Source: Bacteroidota bacterium
GTDB taxonomy: Bacteria; Bacteroidota; Bacteroidia; Chitinophagales; Saprospiraceae
DNA length: 64,000 nt
NCBI GenBank assembly: GCA_029557915.1
Contig: JAKQHS010000178.1
Coordinates: forward strand, 51,516 to 115,515
Direction: 5' to 3'
Shown here: in pieces, positions 61,918 to 64,000 of the stretch
Layout: each line of letters begins with the position of its first letter
How positions within the stretch are numbered: position 1 is the stretch's first letter
Position numbers and translations under genes: made by a program
The notes under the pieces: model-generated
What the model saw: only the letters and a program-made list of their open reading frames with translations
Told to the model about the DNA's origin: nothing
Database searches by the model: none

Positions 61918-61925
61918 TATCTTTG
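61918..61925 (+). promoter_or_regulatory. -7 promoter box for asnS
   Basis: TATCTTTG matches TAnnTTTG, 38 bases before the asnS ATG. No perfect -33 box stands at the usual spacing. The preceding spacer (61734-61917) holds no gene I can support. Confidence 0.5.
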
Positions 61926-61963
61926 CCGGAAAATGGAGGGTGAACTCCCTCTTTATTCGATCC

Positions 61964-63418
61964 ATGTATAACCAGCGTACAAAAATCAAGGCCCTGCTCA
62001 GCTCCGAAGCCACCCATTTTCAGACTACCGTCATGGGCTGGGTGCGCAGTTTCCGCAACAACCAGTTTATCGCCCTCAATGACGGGAGCACCAATAATAA
62101 CCTCCAGGTGGTGGTGGAACTGGGCATGCTGGATGAAAGCAACCTCAAAAGGATCACCATAGGCGCCTGCATCCGGGCCAGCGGGGAACTCCTGCCCTCC
62201 ATGGGAAAGGGCCAGAAGGTGGAACTCAAGGCCAGCGCCATCGAAATCCTGGGCGACAGCGATGCCGAGACCTTTCCCATCCAGCCCAAGAGGCATAGTC
62301 TCGAATTCCTCAGGGAGAATGCGCACCTGCGCTTCCGAACCAATACTTTCGGGGCCGTATTCCGAGTGCGCCACGCCCTGGCCTTCGCGATCCACCAGTT
62401 TTTTAATTCCAAGGGATTTGTATATATGCATACCCCCGTGATCACGGGCAGTGATGCCGAAGGAGCCGGGGAAATGTTCCGGGTGACCACCCTTCCGATC
62501 GACGGCAGCGCCCCGCGCAACGAGGACGGCAGCATCAATTTCAAATCCGACTTTTTCGGCCGGAGCACCAACCTCACGGTGAGTGGCCAGCTGGAAGGGG
62601 AACTCGCCGCCATGGCCTTCAGCGAAATTTATACCTTCGGTCCCACCTTCCGGGCGGAAAACAGCAATACGCCCCGCCACCTAGCCGAATTCTGGATGAT
62701 CGAACCCGAGATGGCCTTCTACGACCTCGAAGACAATGCCAACCTCGCCGAAGAATTTATCAAATATATCATCCGTTACGCCACTGAATACTGCAGCGAA
62801 GACCTTGCCTTCCTGGCTCAGCGACTGGAAGAGGAAGAAAAAGCCCTGCCCCAGGAAAAACGCAGCGGCATGGGCCTCCTGGAAAAGCTGGATTTTGTGG
62901 TTAAGAATCATTTCGAACGCATCACCTATACCCAGGCCATCGACATCCTCCGGGAAAGCAACCACAACAAAAAGAAAAAATTCCAATACCCCATCGACCA
63001 GTGGGGCATCGACCTCCAGAGCGAGCACGAACGATACCTGGTGGAAAAACACTTCCAGAAGCCGGTGATCCTCACCAACTATCCCGCCAAAATCAAGGCC
63101 TTTTACATGAGGCTCGATGAAAACTGCCCCCCGGACCGCCAAACCGTCGCCGCCATGGATATCCTGGCCCCCGGGATCGGAGAAATCGTAGGCGGCAGCC
63201 AACGCGAAGAGCGTATGGACCACCTGCTCCGCCGCATGAGGGAAATGCATATCCCCGAAAAAGAACTCTGGTGGTACCTCGACACCCGGCGCTTCGGTTC
63301 CTGCGTGCATTCGGGTTTCGGCCTCGGCTTTGAGCGCCTGGTCCAGTTTGTCACAGGCATGAACAATATCCGTGATGTGATCGCCTTTCCTCGGTATCCG
63401 GGGAATGCGGAGTTTTAG
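61964..63418 (+). CDS. asnS: Asparaginyl-tRNA synthetase
   Basis: Class II synthetase of 484 residues from the ATG at 61964 ([14 protein letters not shown]). An N-terminal OB-fold anticodon domain (about 15-110) precedes the catalytic domain with motif 2 [18 protein letters not shown] and motif 3 [15 protein letters not shown] near the C-terminus. A start at 61913 would read through the leader and is not preferred. An insertion of about 75 residues within the catalytic domain (around 285-360) is usual for Bacteroidota AsnRS. Confidence 0.96.
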   Translation: MYNQRTKIKALLSSEATHFQTTVMGWVRSFRNNQFIALNDGSTNNNLQVVVELGMLDESNLKRITIGACIRASGELLPSMGKGQKVELKASAIEILGDSDAETFPIQPKRHSLEFLRENAHLRFRTNTFGAVFRVRHALAFAIHQFFNSKGFVYMHTPVITGSDAEGAGEMFRVTTLPIDGSAPRNEDGSINFKSDFFGRSTNLTVSGQLEGELAAMAFSEIYTFGPTFRAENSNTPRHLAEFWMIEPEMAFYDLEDNANLAEEFIKYIIRYATEYCSEDLAFLAQRLEEEEKALPQEKRSGMGLLEKLDFVVKNHFERITYTQAIDILRESNHNKKKKFQYPIDQWGIDLQSEHERYLVEKHFQKPVILTNYPAKIKAFYMRLDENCPPDRQTVAAMDILAPGIGEIVGGSQREERMDHLLRRMREMHIPEKELWWYLDTRRFGSCVHSGFGLGFERLVQFVTGMNNIRDVIAFPRYPGNAEF

Positions 63419-63466
63419 GAGTCACCAGTCAGTATTCAGTAATCAGCTGCCGATGCATTGCATCGG
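63419..63466 (+). repeat. Degenerate heptanucleotide copies and a palindrome after asnS
   Basis: CAGTCAG, TATTCAG and TAATCAG units begin just after the asnS stop. They are followed by CCGATGCA-T-TGCATCGG at 63450-63466, an 8-bp inverted repeat with a single-base centre. No gene is visible from here to 63920. Confidence 0.7.
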
Positions 63467-63527
63467 GATAGCAATCTGCCGTGGCTGACCCAAAAGAGTT
63501 TGCTACTCTAACTTAAAAGCCCGATAC

Positions 63528-63852
63528 CCTCTGAAACTTCAAATACTCTAACTTAATATCTCCGTGCCCTCCGCGAACTTCGTGCGAACCATAAACACAT
63601 TTTTGATGCCGAAGGCATCAAAAACCTACCCAAGAAGGCACACGGAGATCAGGAGAGCACGGAGGAGAGTTTTTTTCCAGAATTAAAACTCCTCTGAAAC
63701 TCAAATACTCCAACTTAATATCTCCGTGCCCTCCGCGAACTCCGTGCGAACCATAAACACATTTTTGATGCCGAAGGCATCAAAAACCTACCCAAGAAGG
63801 CACACGGAGATCAGGAGAGCACGGAGGAGAGTTTTTTTCCAGTATTAAAACT
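63528..63852. repeat. Two tandem copies of a 162-163 bp structured repeat
   Basis: Copy 1 is 63528-63690 and copy 2 is 63691-63852, nearly identical; a third begins (CCTCTGAAAC at 63853) and stops. Each contains a perfect hairpin TTTTTGATGCC-GAA-GGCATCAAAAA (63600-63624 and 63762-63786). Around this hairpin, nested complementary blocks CTCCGTGC/GCACGGAG and CTCCGTG/CACGGAG could make a three-tier stem. The unit has no long frame. It resembles non-autonomous intergenic repeats. Confidence 0.85.
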
Positions 63853-63920
63853 CCTCTGAAACGTATCCACCCGGCCAAGTACATATACTCGGATTAGCGG
63901 TATGAATAAAGAAGGGTTAG

Positions 63921-64000
63921 TTATTTGGCTAAGGGCAGCAATTCATCCACCCGGTTTATCGGATGAGAGGGTAATGCCAGAAGTGTAGATTTCAACCAAT
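63921..64000 (-). mobile_element. C-terminal end of an IS66-family transposase (partial)
   Basis: The last 25 codons of a leftward frame end at the TAA complementary to 63921-63923: the translation WLKSTLLALPSHPINRVDEL, then LPLAK. IS66-family transposases typically end in a LPxHPxxRIDELLP-like segment. The rest of the gene lies beyond the window. I could not identify a terminal inverted repeat between 63853 and 63920 with confidence. Confidence 0.6.

Noticed and set aside
63853..63920. Terminal inverted repeat of the IS66 element
   Set aside because: No sequence here could be matched with confidence, and the other end of the element is outside the window.

Overview
The window reads as chromosome from a member of the Bacteroidota, most likely the Saprospiria (the phylum is well supported, the class is a guess). 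Evidence: promoters of the TTTG-N19..21-TAnnTTTG type, almost no Shine-Dalgarno sequences, frequent non-ATG starts, a TonB-dependent receptor, a type IX secretion C-terminal sorting domain, lipoproteins with LxxC lipoboxes, and the Bacteroidota families DUF2795, DUF3127 and DUF3276. Base composition is balanced and even. Apart from a transposase tail at the right edge, no prophage, CRISPR array or plasmid gene is visible.

Layout. 1-8408: era-der, a NadR-like ATPase without a canonical start codon, a TPP riboswitch in front of a TonB-dependent receptor, cmk, a DUF2795 protein, guanine deaminase, queA. 8640-15802: MacB/FtsX permease, infC-rpmI-rplT, clpC, a STAS protein, rnz and tRNA-Lys. 15891-24527: sugar use (xylB, a GH29 lipoprotein, xylA, a DMT exporter, a second GH29 lipoprotein). 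24580-29238: 2-oxoacid:ferredoxin oxidoreductase with a GltD-like Fe-S flavoprotein. 29443-33389: a sulfur-carrier cysteine operon (cysM, JAMM protease, cysO, moeZ, then a 1-Cys peroxiredoxin). 33595-49208: DUF3276, ABC exporter, dapF-fucP-comEC-HhH, an OmpA/HhH pair, rhomboid, KdsD, recQ, aroQ, a membrane/HTH pair. 49314-61733: small accessory genes, many of them exported or lipoproteins. 61964-64000: asnS, structured tandem repeats and an IS66 remnant.

The most interesting signal is upstream of cysM. Between a strong promoter (33358-33389, minus strand) and the cysM ATG (33011) lie two consecutive short reading frames. One has 21 residues with 7 Cys, the other 37 residues with 5 Cys. Each is followed by a terminator-like hairpin, and in each case a segment just after the Cys codons is complementary to the first arm of that hairpin. 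This is the architecture of ribosome-mediated transcription attenuation, present twice in series. It is placed to make the CysM/Mec/CysO/MoeZ pathway, which produces cysteine from a protein thiocarboxylate, respond to charged tRNA-Cys.

Other structure outside genes: heptanucleotide arrays that start at the stop codons of rightward genes and put TAG in all three frames; a 12-bp inverted repeat with the comEC start codon in its loop; a possible small RNA after aroQ; and two 162-163 bp copies of a foldable repeat after asnS.
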